NCBI GenBank assembly: GCA_026214975.1
Contig: CM047806.1
Coordinates: forward strand, 101,386,239 to 101,450,238
Length of the DNA: 64,000 nt
Origin: Gentiana macrophylla
Taxonomy: Eukaryota > Streptophyta > Magnoliopsida > Gentianales > Gentianaceae
Direction of reading: 5' to 3'
How positions within the stretch are numbered: position 1 is the first letter of the stretch; every line of letters starts with the position of its first letter. Positions 9,689 through 20,207 of this stretch are shown in pieces. The notes beneath the pieces are model-generated. The model had not been told where the DNA came from. It ran no database searches and saw only the letters and a list, made by a program, of their open reading frames with translations. The position numbers and the translations under genes are program-made.

Positions 9689-11917
9689 TGTAACGCCCCG
9701 TTTCCGGACACCGAGTCCTTATCCGGAAAGAGCGCTCGGCACATATATTATAAAATAAAAACTCAATAATACATGCAAGCCTTACGTCATCCATCAAAAA
9801 TCAAACGACGCGGAAGATAAAACAACTCAAGAACTCGGGAAACCAAACGATCGAAACATACGGTAATCAATGCTGTGAAGAAAACTAAATCCGATAAAAG
9901 ATCTAAACATCCAGAATTCAATCCAAAAGATCTCAAAAGTAACTAAACCAAAAGAAAGAACAACATTGTTCAAAGTCGAAACAATCGTTTATGAAAAGAA
10001 AACAAACTAAAAGATCTAAGTCTTCAAACTCCACTCAACGTCCTCGTCACCAAAGAACTCATCAGCGGTAACTACCTGTTCATCTTCTTTGGGGAAAGGG
10101 AAAGACAAAGACAACGTAACGGGGTAAGTACAAAAGTACTTAGTAACGTGTAGAAGATCGTACAACCATGCCCTCATAAAGAAATAAAAGCAATACCGTC
10201 TTTTATTAATTCATTTCCGTTATTAGCCCTAGCTAACTATCATATTATGTTCATCGCATAACATGAGGTTCCAAGGGTATCTATCTTAGCTCAAGTTTGT
10301 TACATCACGAATAACAAGGGCACTACGCCTAGTAATAGGATGTACTAGGACAACTGGGTGCAACCTACTTAGAGACTCGCTCTAGTAGCCCCGGGAATAT
10401 CTGAGTCCCGATAGTGTGATGACCGGCGAGTGCACCAGGCGCTTTATCGCCAATCGATTGACCGGCGTGGAGTACAGTCTACTTTGTCTGGTCAGAGGAC
10501 ACATCGCGATATTGTACTATGCCTTACCAAGCATTGCATGATGTTTAAGATTTTAATCTAGCACATACGTTTGATTAGGTGTTTAACTAGCCACCTAAGT
10601 GTTTTCAGGTAAGCTCCCTCACACTTCCTACCCTCGTACTTAGACCTCTAGACACGGACAAGCCCTAGCAATTACACAGACATCGATAAACCCTAGCTTA
10701 TCGAAGCACAAGGCAAATCCGAAGCTTCCAGTGGTCCCACACTTCATCTTTTAGGGAATCCATGTGGTGCCGGAACTAAACGCACCAGAAGCTAGTTCAG
10801 AGCTTTGTCACATAGGGTTAAGCAGTAAGAATCATGTTATAAAGCTTGAGAAGCAAGCTGACATCACAAGACAATAGAAAACTAGAGACACAGACCAAAC
10901 GCCCGTCCAAAAGACCGAACGCCCGTCCAAAAGACCGAACGCCCGTCCAAAAGACCGAACGCCCGTCAACCTTCAAGCCATCACATCCTGTATGAAAAAC
11001 TGCCCCTTGGACGCCCGTCCAGAAAGTCCGGACGCCCGTCCAAATTGCAGAGGAAGTAGACGCCCGTCCATTAGGCCAGACGCCCGTTCACCCAAACTCA
11101 ATTCAATCCTGTATCCAAAACTTCACTCTGAACGCCCGTCCAAGAGAACTGGACGTTCGTCCACACTGCAGAGGAACCGGACGCCCGTCTGCATAGGCAG
11201 ACGCCCGTCCACCTGGGATTTTCCCAGAATTCCTGCAACTTTTCTCTGCGATCTCCAACCCATATACAACCCAAGACTCGATTTTTAGCAGATTAAAAAC
11301 AGCAGAAAAACCAACAAATTGCCCTACAACCTTACGAGAACTTAGCCATACGATAAGAAAACCTCGTTACCTTGATTTTGCGAGCTACAGCGATCCACGC
11401 AACCAAAGCTTTGAAAAAGGTTAAACCTTTAACCTCAAACCTAAAACGATCGAACCCAAAACTGGTCACTACGAAGCTTAAACTCAGAAAACGCTGTTAA
11501 ACCATGAAGAACGACCCACAAATCAAAGCGATGAATAAAACTTACGTTAACGGTTCTAGGGATTGTTGGTATCCAAACGATCCTCTTGCAAATGGTGATC
11601 CTTTTTCTCTTGATGAATCTGTTCAAACGAACGACGGATTAACCTTGGGATTCAAAAGCTTCTCCTCTCTCGTTTTTTGAAACTTGCGGCCTCCCCTCAA
11701 AAATAGATGCGCCCCTTCTTTTTTTTTTTGACAAAAGTGATTAGGTTAATTTAGGATTATTTCCTTTTTATACATCCCAAATTTTCCTAATTAAAATATA
11801 ATTCCTTAATTATCCCGTTTTTTTTCTTTTTAATAAAACCTTTAAAAACAAAAGAACATAATATTCCGATCTATTAAAAGACCGAATTGCCCTTTATCCA
11901 AAGATCGGGATATTACA
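9689..11917 (-). repeat. Element Y 3' LTR
   Basis: Starts TGTAACG and ends ATTACA, nearly identical to 16872-19092 apart from small indels and CTG/TCG-type differences. In element sense a TATAAAAA box lies at about 11764-11772. It contains an array of GACGCCCGTCC motifs at 10897-11206. Confidence 0.92.
10897..11206 (-). repeat. GACGCCCGTCC motif array in the Y 3' LTR
   Basis: I count 12 copies of the core ACGCCCGTC, ten exact. The first four are spaced about 20 bp in tandem; the rest are dispersed. Several are full palindromes, GGACG-CC-CGTCC. One has GGACG-TT-CGTCC, keeping both arms while the centre changes. Confidence 0.8.
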
Positions 11918-11937
11918 TTCCTCCCCCCCTTAAGAGG
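11918..11937 (-). other. Element Y polypurine tract
   Basis: On the - strand, AAGGGGGGGAGGAA abuts the TGTAATATCC start of the 3' LTR. Confidence 0.85.
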
Positions 11938-11953
11938 AGTTTCGCCCTCGAAA

Positions 11954-12602
11954 CTAGAACATACCTGGAAGATGAGGGAACTCTGGGAATTCGTCTATCA
12001 TGTCCGCTTCCACTTCCCAAGTGGCTTCCGTCGGTGCATGGTTGCTCCACTGCACTAACACTAACGGGATCATTCGTCTCTTGATCATTCTTTCCTTTCT
12101 GTCCAAAATCTTGATCGGTTTTTCCACGTATGATAGGTTGTCTTGTAACACCTCTGGATCAATCTCAGATTCCACATCCACTTTTGATAAACTCTTTTTA
12201 AGCATTGATACGTGGAAGACATTGTGGACTCTGAACATCGATTACGGCAACCGTAGTCTATAAGCCAACTTCCCAACTCTTTCGATGATATCAAAAGGTC
12301 CTACGTATCTTGGACTTAGCTTTCCTTTCGACCAAACCTCTTGACACCCTTCATTGGAGACGCTCGAAGGTAAACTCATCCCCAACTTGAACTCTAGCGG
12401 TCTCCTTCTAACATCGGCCCAACTCTTTTGGCGATCTTGCGCTTTCAAATTCTTCCTTATCAACTCGATCTTCTCCTTGGCTTGTTTGAACCATCTCCGG
12501 CCCTGTGATGTGTTTCTCTCTACTTCATCCCAATAAAGTGGAGTCCCGCACTTCCTACCATACAAGGCCTCAAAAGGTGGCATTCCCAAACTTGCGTGGT
12601 AA
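11954..12602 (-). pseudogene. pol: Element Y integrase C-terminus and chromodomain
   Basis: The frame 12589-12242 carries the conserved MPPFEALYGRKC motif, a basic helical stretch and the GPF-type module (LSPRYVGPFDIIERVG). A shifted frame, 12238-11954, has FHVSMLKKS and then a chromodomain: ILDRKERMIKRR, LVQWSNH and EATWEVEADM. In chromoviruses this domain guides integration to chromatin. The break between frames at about 12240 is a small indel. It ends about 35 bases from the polypurine tract. Confidence 0.85.
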
Positions 12603-13757
12603 TCATATTGTAGCGAACTCCGCCAAGTTGAGGTAATCTATCCATGAACCTCCGGCATCCAAAACACAAGCTCTAAGCATATCCTCAAGAGTCTGAATCG
12701 TTCTCTCGGACTGCCCATCCGTCTGAGGATGAAACGCTGTGCTCAAATCAGTCTTCGTTCCAAAAGCTTTCTGCAGACCTTTCCAAAAGCGACTGATGAA
12801 TCTACTATCCCTGTCGGATACAATAGATAAAGGCACACCATGAAGCTTCACTATATTGTCGATGTACATAGTAGCGAACTTCTTTATAGGCATGTCTACC
12901 TTACACGGCAAGAAATGGGCTGATTTGGTAAGTCTATCCACAATCACCCAAATCATGTCATGACCGCCCTTCGTCTTAGGCAAACCGGTGATGAAATCCA
13001 TCGTGATATTCTCCCATTTCCATTCCGGTATCTCCAAAGGTTTCAGCAAACCTCCTGGCCTCTTATGTTCTGCTTTCACCCTCTGACATGTATCGCATCT
13101 CGCCACGAACTCTGCGATCCCTAACTTCATACCAGGCCACCAGTATCTTTCCTTGAGATCTCTATACATCTTAGTGGCTCCGGGATGAACCGCAAAAGCA
13201 ATCTTGTGAGCCTCATCCATAACCTTCTCTCTTAGACCATCCACATCTGGTACACACAAACGGTCTCCATACCAAAGATAACCACTCTTGTCCAACTGAT
13301 AGCCCACTGTAGGTTTTTCTCGGGCCACCCGCTTCAAATTAACCATCACTGGGTCCTTATCTTGTTTAAACCGTATTTCATCTAGCAGATTTGACCTCGC
13401 CATCAATGGCGCCATAAACTGGTCTTCATCCTTCTGCTCAACCACTTCAATCTGCATTCTATCCAACTGATCCACAACTTCTTGTAAGGTGGTGATAGCA
13501 TTAACCGCTCTCCGGCTAAGTGCATCAGCTACGACATTCGCCTTACCCGGGTGGTATTGAATGTCCAAGTCGTAGTCCTTCACAAACTCTAACCATCTTC
13601 TTTGTCTCATGTTCAGATTCTCCTGAGTAAAGAAGAACTTAAGGCTCTTATGATCCGTGAAGATCCTTGTCTTGACACCATACAAATAGTGTCTCCAAAG
13701 CTTGAGCAAACACCACTCTTGCCAACTCCAAGTCGTGTGTAGGGTAATTCTTCTCAT
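12603..13757 (-). pseudogene. pol: Element Y RNase H end and integrase core
   Basis: About 384 codons are open. The first part holds the RNase H end ([44 protein letters not shown]). Then comes the zinc-binding HHCC region ([19 protein letters not shown]... [11 protein letters not shown]) and the integrase core with its three acids: [16 protein letters not shown], and Glu in [13 protein letters not shown]. The first 27 or so codons are out of frame with the RNase H body, so a frameshift lies near 13700. The core residues are intact. Confidence 0.88.
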
Positions 13758-14702
13758 GCACCTTTAGTCGCCTGAGACGCATAAGCAATCACCTTTCTGA
13801 TCGCATCAAACACAACCCAAACCTTGACCCGATGCATCTGTATAAACATCATAATTATCAAAAACCTCCGGTAACGCCAACACAGGAGCTGTGGTCAACT
13901 TTTCTTTCAAAGTCTGAAAGGCTTCCTCACATTCATCAGTCCACTCATACTTGACGTTCTTCTGAGTAAGTCTCGTAAGAGGTGTAGCTATCTTCGAGAA
14001 ATCCTTTACAAACTTCCGGTAATACCCTGCCAGACCCAAGAAACTTCTTATCTCTGTTACTGATGTCGGTCTAGGCCACTTAGAGACAGCTTCTATCTTT
14101 GCTGGATCCACTTTAATACCTTCTCCAGAAACTATATGTCCAAGAAAACTGACTTGATCCAACCAAAACTCGCACTTGGAAAACTTGGCATACAGCTTGT
14201 TCTCTTTTAAGGTTTGTAGTACTACCCTTAGATGTTCTTCATGCTCTTTCTCGTCTTTAGAGTATACCAAAATGTCGTCTATGAAGACAATCACAAACTT
14301 GTCGAGATAAGGCATGAAAACTCTTTGCATCAAATCCATGAATTTCGATGGAGCATTAGTGAGTCCAAACGGCATGACCAAAAACTCATAATGTCCATAC
14401 CTCGTACTGAAGGCTGTCTTAGGTATATCTGACACCTTGATTTTTAACTGATGGTAACCGGACCTAAGATCAATCTTAGAGAACACCTTCTTACCTTGCA
14501 ACTGGCTGAACAGATCGTCAATCCTTGGTAAAGGATACTTATTCTTGATTGTCAGTTTATTCAACTCTCTGTAATCGATGCACAAGCGCATACTCCCATC
14601 TTTCTTCTTCACAAACAAGACCGGTGCTTCCCACGGTGATGTACTTGGTTGGATGATGTTTTTCTCTAACATGTCCTTAAGTCGAATCTTCAACTCTTTC
14701 AA
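13758..14702 (-). pseudogene. pol: Element Y reverse transcriptase and start of RNase H
   Basis: A 298-codon frame covers a Ty3/Gypsy [57 protein letters not shown] and the catalytic box [12 protein letters not shown] (FIDD at residues 140-143). The connection domain and the first RNase H strand ([13 protein letters not shown]) follow. The frame is lost near 13806. Upstream codons linking protease to RT (14703-14846) are in other frames with stops. Confidence 0.9.
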
Positions 14703-14846
14703 CTCACCGGTGCCATCCTGTATGGCGCTTTAGCTCTCGGTGAAGCTCTGCGATCAACTCGATCTCAAACTCTATGGCCCTATCGGGCATATGTCACAGC
14801 AAATCTTAGGAAGACTTGAGAAATTCTCTAACCACACGAGTCTTTC

Positions 14847-15347
14847 CTAACTCGGGTTTGAGCTTTTCCTATATCGCGCGCGTACACCACAAAACCTTGG
14901 CAACCCCCTCAAGGCTTTTAAAGCTTTAACTGCTGAGATGATCGGATGCTGTTTCTTGCTAGGCTTGTATACGATACCCTGGAAAGTCTTAGCTGATTTT
15001 CCTGGAACTTTAAAGATTACTCTCTTGCCTTTGCAATCCAAATAGACATGGTTCTTAGATAACCAGTCCATGCCTAGGATAACATCAAAGTCTGAGAAAT
15101 CCAACACCGTCAAAGCATGCTGGCACTGGTAAGTCCCAACTCTAATGTCGACTGAGGGTGTGACTTGAGCACATCTAGTAACTCGGCCCAACGGGGTGGT
15201 TATACTCAAAGGTCTCTCCAACTCCTTAAGGGGTAGGTTTAACTTCTTAACTATCCTTGGAGAAACAAAAGTTCCTGAAGCTCCGGTATCAAACAGAGCT
15301 GAAACTGCTAGATTATCTATGATTATAGTACCTAACAAGTGAATCAA
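14847..15347 (-). pseudogene. pol: Element Y protease
   Basis: A retropepsin-like domain: the catalytic motif LFDTGASGTFVS at about residues 18-29, then the second conserved box, DVILGMDWLSKNHVYLDC. It would cleave the polyprotein. The last 20 or so residues depart from the family, consistent with a frameshift near 14880. DNA upstream (15348-15480) is AT-rich and contains stops. Confidence 0.85.
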
Positions 15348-15481
15348 TTTACATACAAATATGTAATATCATATGCGCGCTATATCATATTAAATATTTA
15401 TAAGAAACACAAACACTGAAAAGTACCTGTCACCACAAAGTCATCTAACTCCTCTGGCTCCGCATCAGTTGCAAAAACACG

Positions 15482-16770
15482 AATCGTTCATGCGCTGCAC
15501 CGTGGGGCGATTGCCTGTTTGGATACCTCGTCCTCCTGTCTGATTTCCTTGAGAGATTTTCTTAGGGCACGCCCTCGAGTAATGTCCCACTTCCCCACAG
15601 TGGAAACAACTCGTGCTACCTGCCATGCAATCTCCTGAATGTGCCTTGTTACACTTAGCACAAACCGGTGGTGTTCCACTTGTCGAACTCCTCGTTGCTG
15701 AACTCCCTGTCTTCTTAACATTCTGCTGTGGCGCCCCCCTACTACCTCCTTGAAAATTTGCGAATGGCCTCTTGTCCCCAACTACAACTCAAGCTGTCGG
15801 CTGTTGGCAAACCTTTCCGCTGTCAATGCTCTATCCATGACGCTTGCCATACTCGTCGGTCTATCTCCAAGCATACCTTTTGCCACCTCGTGTGACAAAC
15901 CTTCCATAAACTTGTCTATCTTCTTTTCTTCACTCTTCATAATCTCGGGTAGAACACCTTGACTCATGAAACTTCTGCAGAAATCTTGTGTCACCGTAGT
16001 ATTTCTTCCCTGTTTTAAACTCAGAAACTCGTTGGCCTTTGCATTTTGTGCCGTTCTAGGGAAGTATTCCTGATAGAACAAATTCTTGAATACCGCCCAA
16101 TCTGTGATTCTAGGATTAGCTTGCTCATAAGACTCCATCCAACTTTCTGCATTACCTTTTCAAAACGACGAAGCCACAAGTCTGCTGCTGCTGGCTCAAC
16201 ATTACCGAAAAACTCTGGTACCCTGTGCTTCTTCACCTTCTCATACCAGTCTATTGGTCTATCATAACCCCCAAACTGCTGCTGTTGAAACTGCTGCTGT
16301 ATCGGTGGGGCATTCTGATAACTCTGCTGCGGCTGGGTGTAGCCAGGTGCTACGAAAGAACTCGATCTAGGTGGTGGTGGAGGTAGAACTGTCGGCTGAG
16401 GAGTGAAACTCAATGGTGTAGACGGAAACATGGATGCCTGTGGATAACTGAAGAACTGACTGGCCGGTGGGTTAGAAAGTCCCAACCCGGTCCAAGTGGT
16501 GGTCCTTGGGGCTGATGTAGAAACTGGTACACGAGTGCTAAACCTTGAAGGACCCGCTTGTTCCACTCGACCTCTAACAGAATTACTTGGTCCTTGATTC
16601 CCACCATGACTGGGGTTGTTCACTTGAGTGACCGGAGGAATCTGAGTAGCTGGTCCTCTCCTCCTCCTTCTCGGAACCACAACCTCAGTAAAATCCGTCT
16701 CTGCATTACTTGTCTGGGTATTATCTGCCTCGGCGTTATACGAACTAGCTCCTCCTCTAGTAAGCACCAT
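15482..16770 (-). pseudogene. gag: Element Y gag
   Basis: The start is the ATG at 16770 (MVLTRGG). The N-terminal third is Pro/Gln/Ser-rich. The capsid domain follows (PEFFGNVEPAAADLWLRRFEKVM) and continues after a frameshift near 16140 (ITDWAVFKNLFYQEYFP, LSLKQGRNTTVTQDFCRSF). A zinc knuckle, CFHCGEVGHYSRAC, at about 15567-15608 lies in yet another frame. Gag is therefore split into three frames by two small indels. Some may be sequencing errors. Confidence 0.85.
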
Positions 16771-16857
16771 CCTCAGAGCCAAGAAAGAGAGGGTTACTAA
16801 AGCTCTAATCTTATCTTAAAGAAAAATCAAGTCCTACACGACAAGGGAAAACCTTTC

Positions 16858-16871
16858 TCTCTGATACCAAC
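16858..16871 (-). other. Element Y primer-binding site
   Basis: The - strand reads TTGGTATCAGAGAG immediately after the 5' LTR, matching the initiator tRNA-Met complement TGGTATCAGAG. Confidence 0.88.
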
Positions 16872-19092
16872 TGTAACGCCCCGTTTCCGGACACCGAGTC
16901 CTTATCCGGAAAGAGCGCTCGGCACATATATTATCAAATAAAAACTCAATAATACATGCAAGCCTTACGTCATCCATCAAAAATCAAACGACGCGGAAGA
17001 TAAAACAACTCAAGAACTCGGGAAACCAAACGATCGAAACATACGGTAATCAATGCTGTGAAGAAAACTAAATCCGATAAAAGATCTAAACATCCAGAAT
17101 TCAATCCAAAAGATCTCAAAAGTAACTAAACCAAAAGAAAGAACAACATTGTTCAAAGCTGGAAACAACTGTTTATGAAAAGAAAACAAACTAAAAGATC
17201 TAAGTCTTCAAACTCCAGCTCAAACGTCCTCGTCACCAAAGAACTCATCAGCGGTAACTACCTGTTCATCTTCTTTGGGGAAAGGGAAAGACAAAGACAA
17301 CGTAACGGGGTAAGTACAAAAGTACTTAGTAACGTGTAGAAGATCGTACAACCATGCCCTCATAAAGAAATAAAAGCAATACCGTCTTTTATTAATTCAT
17401 TTCCGTTATTAGCCCTAGCTAACTATCATATTATGTTCATCGCATAACATGAGGTTCCAAGGGTATCTATCTTAGCTCAAGTTTGTTACATCACGAATAA
17501 CAAGGGCACTACGCTAGTAATAGGATGTACTAGGACAATCGGTGCAACCTACTTAGAGACTCGCTCTAGTAGCCCGGGAATATCTGAGTCCCGATAGTGT
17601 GATGACCGCGAGTGCACCAGGCGCTTTATCTCGCCAATCGATTGACCGGCGTGGAGTGCAGATCTACTTTGTCTGCAGTCGAGGACACATCGCGATATTG
17701 TACTATGCCTTACCAAGCATTGCATGATGTTTAAGATTTTAATCTAGCACATACGTTTGATTAGGTGTTTAACTAGCCACCTAAGTGTTTTCGTAAAGCT
17801 CCTCACACTTCCTACCCTCGTACTTAGACCTCTAGACACGGACAAGCCCTAGCAATTACACAGACATCGATAAACCCTAGCTTATCGAAGCACAAGGCAA
17901 ATCCGAAGCTTCCAGTGGTCCCACACTTCATCTTTTAGGGAATCCATGTGGTGCCGGAACTAAACGCACTGAAAGCTAGTTCGAGCTTTGTCACATAGGG
18001 TTAAGCGGTAAGAATCATGTTATAAAGCTTGAGAAGCAAGTGACATCACAAGACAATAGAAAACTAGAACCTGAGACCAAACGCTGTCCAAAAGACCGAA
18101 CGCCCGTCCAAAGACCGAACGCCCGTCCAAAAGACCGAACGCCCGTCAACCTTCAAGCCATCACATCCTGTATGAAAAACTGCCCCTTGGACGCCCGTCC
18201 AGAAAGTCCGGACGCCCGTCCAAATTGCAGAGGAAGTAGACGCCCGTCCATTAGGCCAGACGCCCGTTCACCCAAACTCAATTCAATCCTGTATCCAAAA
18301 CTTCACTCTGAACGCCCGTCCAAGAGAACTGGACGTTCGTCCACACTGCAGAGGAACCGGACGCCCGTCTGCATAGGCAGACGCCCGTCCACCTGGGACT
18401 TTCCCCAGAATTCCTGCAACTTTTCTCTGCGATCTCCAACCCATATACAACCCATGACTCGATTTTTAGCAGATTAAAAACAACAGAAAACCAACAAATT
18501 GCCCTACAACCTTACGAGAACTTAGCCATACGATAAGGAAACCTCGTTACCTTGATTTTGCGAGCTACAGCGATCCACGCAACCAAAGCTTTGAAAAAGG
18601 TTAAACCTTTAACCTCAAACCTAAAACGATCGAACCCAAAACTGGTCACTACGAAGCTTAAACTCAGAAAACGCTGTTAAACCATGAAGAACGACCCTAA
18701 ATCAAAACGATGAATAAAACTTACGTTAACGGTTCTAGGGATTGTTGGTATCCAAACGATCCTCTTGCAAATGCGATCCTTTTCTCTTGATGAATCTGTT
18801 CAAACGAACGACGGATTAACCTTGGGATTCAAAAGCTTCTCCTCTCTCGTTTTTTTGAAACTTGCGGCCTCCCCTCAAAATAGATGCGCCCTCTTCTTTT
18901 TTTGACAAAAGTGATTAGGTTAATTTAGGATTATTTCCTTTTTATACATCCCAAATTTTCCTAATTAAAATATAATTCCTTAATTATCCCGTTTTTTTTT
19001 CTTTTTAATAAAACCTTTAAAAACAAAAGAACATAATATTCCGATCTATTAAAAGACCGAATTGCCCTTTATCCAAAGATCGGGATATTACA
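16872..19092 (-). repeat. Element Y 5' LTR
   Basis: Same ends and content as 9689-11917. In element sense a TATA box (TATAAAAA) lies near 18950. It is the promoter copy because the primer site and gag follow it on the - strand. Confidence 0.92.
18075..18390 (-). repeat. GACGCCCGTCC motif array in the Y 5' LTR
   Basis: The same 12 sites as in the other LTR, in the same order. The first has lost bases (ACGCTGTCC) and one tandem spacer is one base shorter. The GGACG-TT-CGTCC site is present in both LTRs, so it pre-dates insertion. Confidence 0.8.
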
Positions 19093-19231
19093 CTTCTAGA
19101 AGACAAGGAAAATATTCTGTAATTAATTGTAATCATCTGCATTAATTGCGTTTACATTCATAGAAATACTATATAAGTAACTTTCTTATAATTTTTGGAT
19201 CAATAAAATCACAACATTATTTTTCACATTA
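19093..19231 (+). repeat. Element X 3' LTR, remainder
   Basis: CTTCTAGAAGACAAGG... continues the X LTR after Y, the first five bases being the duplicated target. It differs from the 5' LTR at several positions (for example AAATATTC versus AAATATTA), consistent with an older insertion than Y. Confidence 0.88.
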
Positions 19232-19773
19232 TCTGCCAATTAAAGTTCACTTCGAACCATATCACATACAACAAATCTAACTTGGTGCTGGATAGATTGC
19301 TAAAATTGCCTTTATTCCCAATTACACAATTTGTTAGCATCTTAGTCAGATAATTAAACTCAGGTTTAAGGAAACCTGTTGATCCTGACAATGATACATT
19401 CGAATCTCCTTTAATTGCAATCTCCTTCCACAGTTTCTCTCTTTTCTCTTTGGATAATTTGATAGCAGAAGAGTATCTAGACTTCTCGAAACCGAAGATA
19501 TCTGTAATAAGGTTCTCAGTGACCTTAATTTCCTTTTCATTGACCTTGGTTATGTAGACCTTTTCTTCTTTTATGGCTGTCCTTCCAAACTCATAGAAAT
19601 CGCCAACGCTTTCCAAATAAACATTCTCCAGACTAATAGTGAATACTTCTTCAAGTCCTTTGATTTTTCTGATTTTTTCTTACGCTTTGCTTAGCAAGGT
19701 CTAAATTTCCATGCTTTTCAAGATATTGATCAAGTGAAATGATCAAACCGGCTTCAACTCTGGTGAAAGTCAT
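19232..19773 (-). pseudogene. Element C extra ORF, N-terminal part
   Basis: The likely start is the ATG at 19773 (MTFTRVEAGL). A frameshift near 19690 leads into the frame open to 19224. That frame has IRKIKGLEEVFTISLE, SVGDFYEFGRTAI, VNEKEIKVTENLITDIFGFE and then FNYLTKML...LDLLYVIWFEVNFNW. The pattern GLE.V..I.LE ... F......V...EI.V...L...FGFE and the closing W are shared with D (38560-37721). This resembles the architecture of the 'putative plant transposon protein' domain, but I rate that as tentative. The ORF is cut by X directly after the conserved W. Confidence 0.65.
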
Positions 19774-20207
19774 AATTTCTGATTATTGGAGTGAATTTTG
19801 AAATAATTGAAGATGGAAATAATTTTTCAGACTAAGGATTGAGCAAAAACTGAATGTACAGAATTGATAAGGATAATATAAGGGTATTTATAGGTGGTAG
19901 ATTTGGAGGTTAGAAATTTTGAGTGGGTTTTAAAACGTCTTGTCATAAATAACATTAGGCGATGTGAAAAAGGTGGTGAGTGGAGAAGATGGACGGTTGA
20001 GATCTATGTAGGTTATGACTTTTCTGCCAAGTGTAGCCTATATCAGTAAATGAAATTGATGCACTGTATCTCCAGCTCATCAGTTTGATCTTATCCACAT
20101 CTTGATCTGTCTTCAGTTAACTGTATCTCAGTTTTGTCTTCGTGATCAGTCTTTGAAATCTCAGTTTTGAGGATGTCAGCTTTTCATAATTTCTCAGCAG
20201 ACAGTTT
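19774..20207 (-). promoter_or_regulatory. Element C region upstream of the extra ORF
   Basis: Non-coding DNA of 434 bp between the ORF start and the solo LTR. It carries a TATA box (see 19885-19893), an AT-rich leader downstream of it, and CAGTT/AACTG-rich DNA further upstream. It corresponds in position to 38604-39253 of D. No remains of pol are visible here. Confidence 0.45.
19885..19893 (-). promoter_or_regulatory. TATA box upstream of the C extra ORF
   Basis: The - strand reads CTATAAATA, 112-120 bp upstream of the ATG at 19773. D has CAATATATAC at the same distance from its extra-ORF start. Confidence 0.5.

Larger units (their letters stand above)
9689..19092 (-). mobile_element. Element Y: chromodomain Ty3/Gypsy retrotransposon
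   Basis: It has 2.2-kb LTRs at 9689-11917 and 16872-19092 (TGTAACG...ATTACA) and a perfect CTTCT duplication at 9684-9688 and 19093-19097. A primer site matching initiator tRNA-Met and a polypurine tract are present. The - strand order gag, protease, RT, RNase H, integrase, chromodomain is that of a chromovirus, and the chromodomain wording resembles the Tekay/Del lineage. Most domains are recognisable with few disruptions, so it is young relative to X and C. Confidence 0.92.
5305..19231 (+). mobile_element. Element X: Ale/Retrofit-like Copia inserted in the extra ORF of C
   Basis: Very short LTRs, a tRNA-Met-type primer site, gag-protease-integrase-RT-RNase H order and gag wording typical of Ale/Retrofit Copia elements support the call. 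The flanks are TTTGC (5300-5304) and TCTGC (19232-19236), 4 of 5 identical. Taking X and one flank out brings the two pieces of the C extra ORF into the same frame. Element Y is inserted 15 bp into its 3' LTR. The genes carry several stops and frameshifts, so this copy looks dead. Confidence 0.85.

Noticed and set aside
10897..11206. CRISPR-like array
   Set aside because: Repeats are 9-12 bp, spacing is irregular, and it lies inside a plant LTR.
10992..11288. A + strand ORF with DARPESPDARPN-type repeats, and its longer copy at 18040-18477
   Set aside because: It is only the translation of the GACGCCCGTCC array inside the Y LTRs, on the strand opposite to the element. No start context or family resemblance.
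16858..16871. tRNA gene
   Set aside because: The tRNA-like words next to LTRs are only primer-binding sites of 12-18 bp; no cloverleaf or A/B boxes are present.
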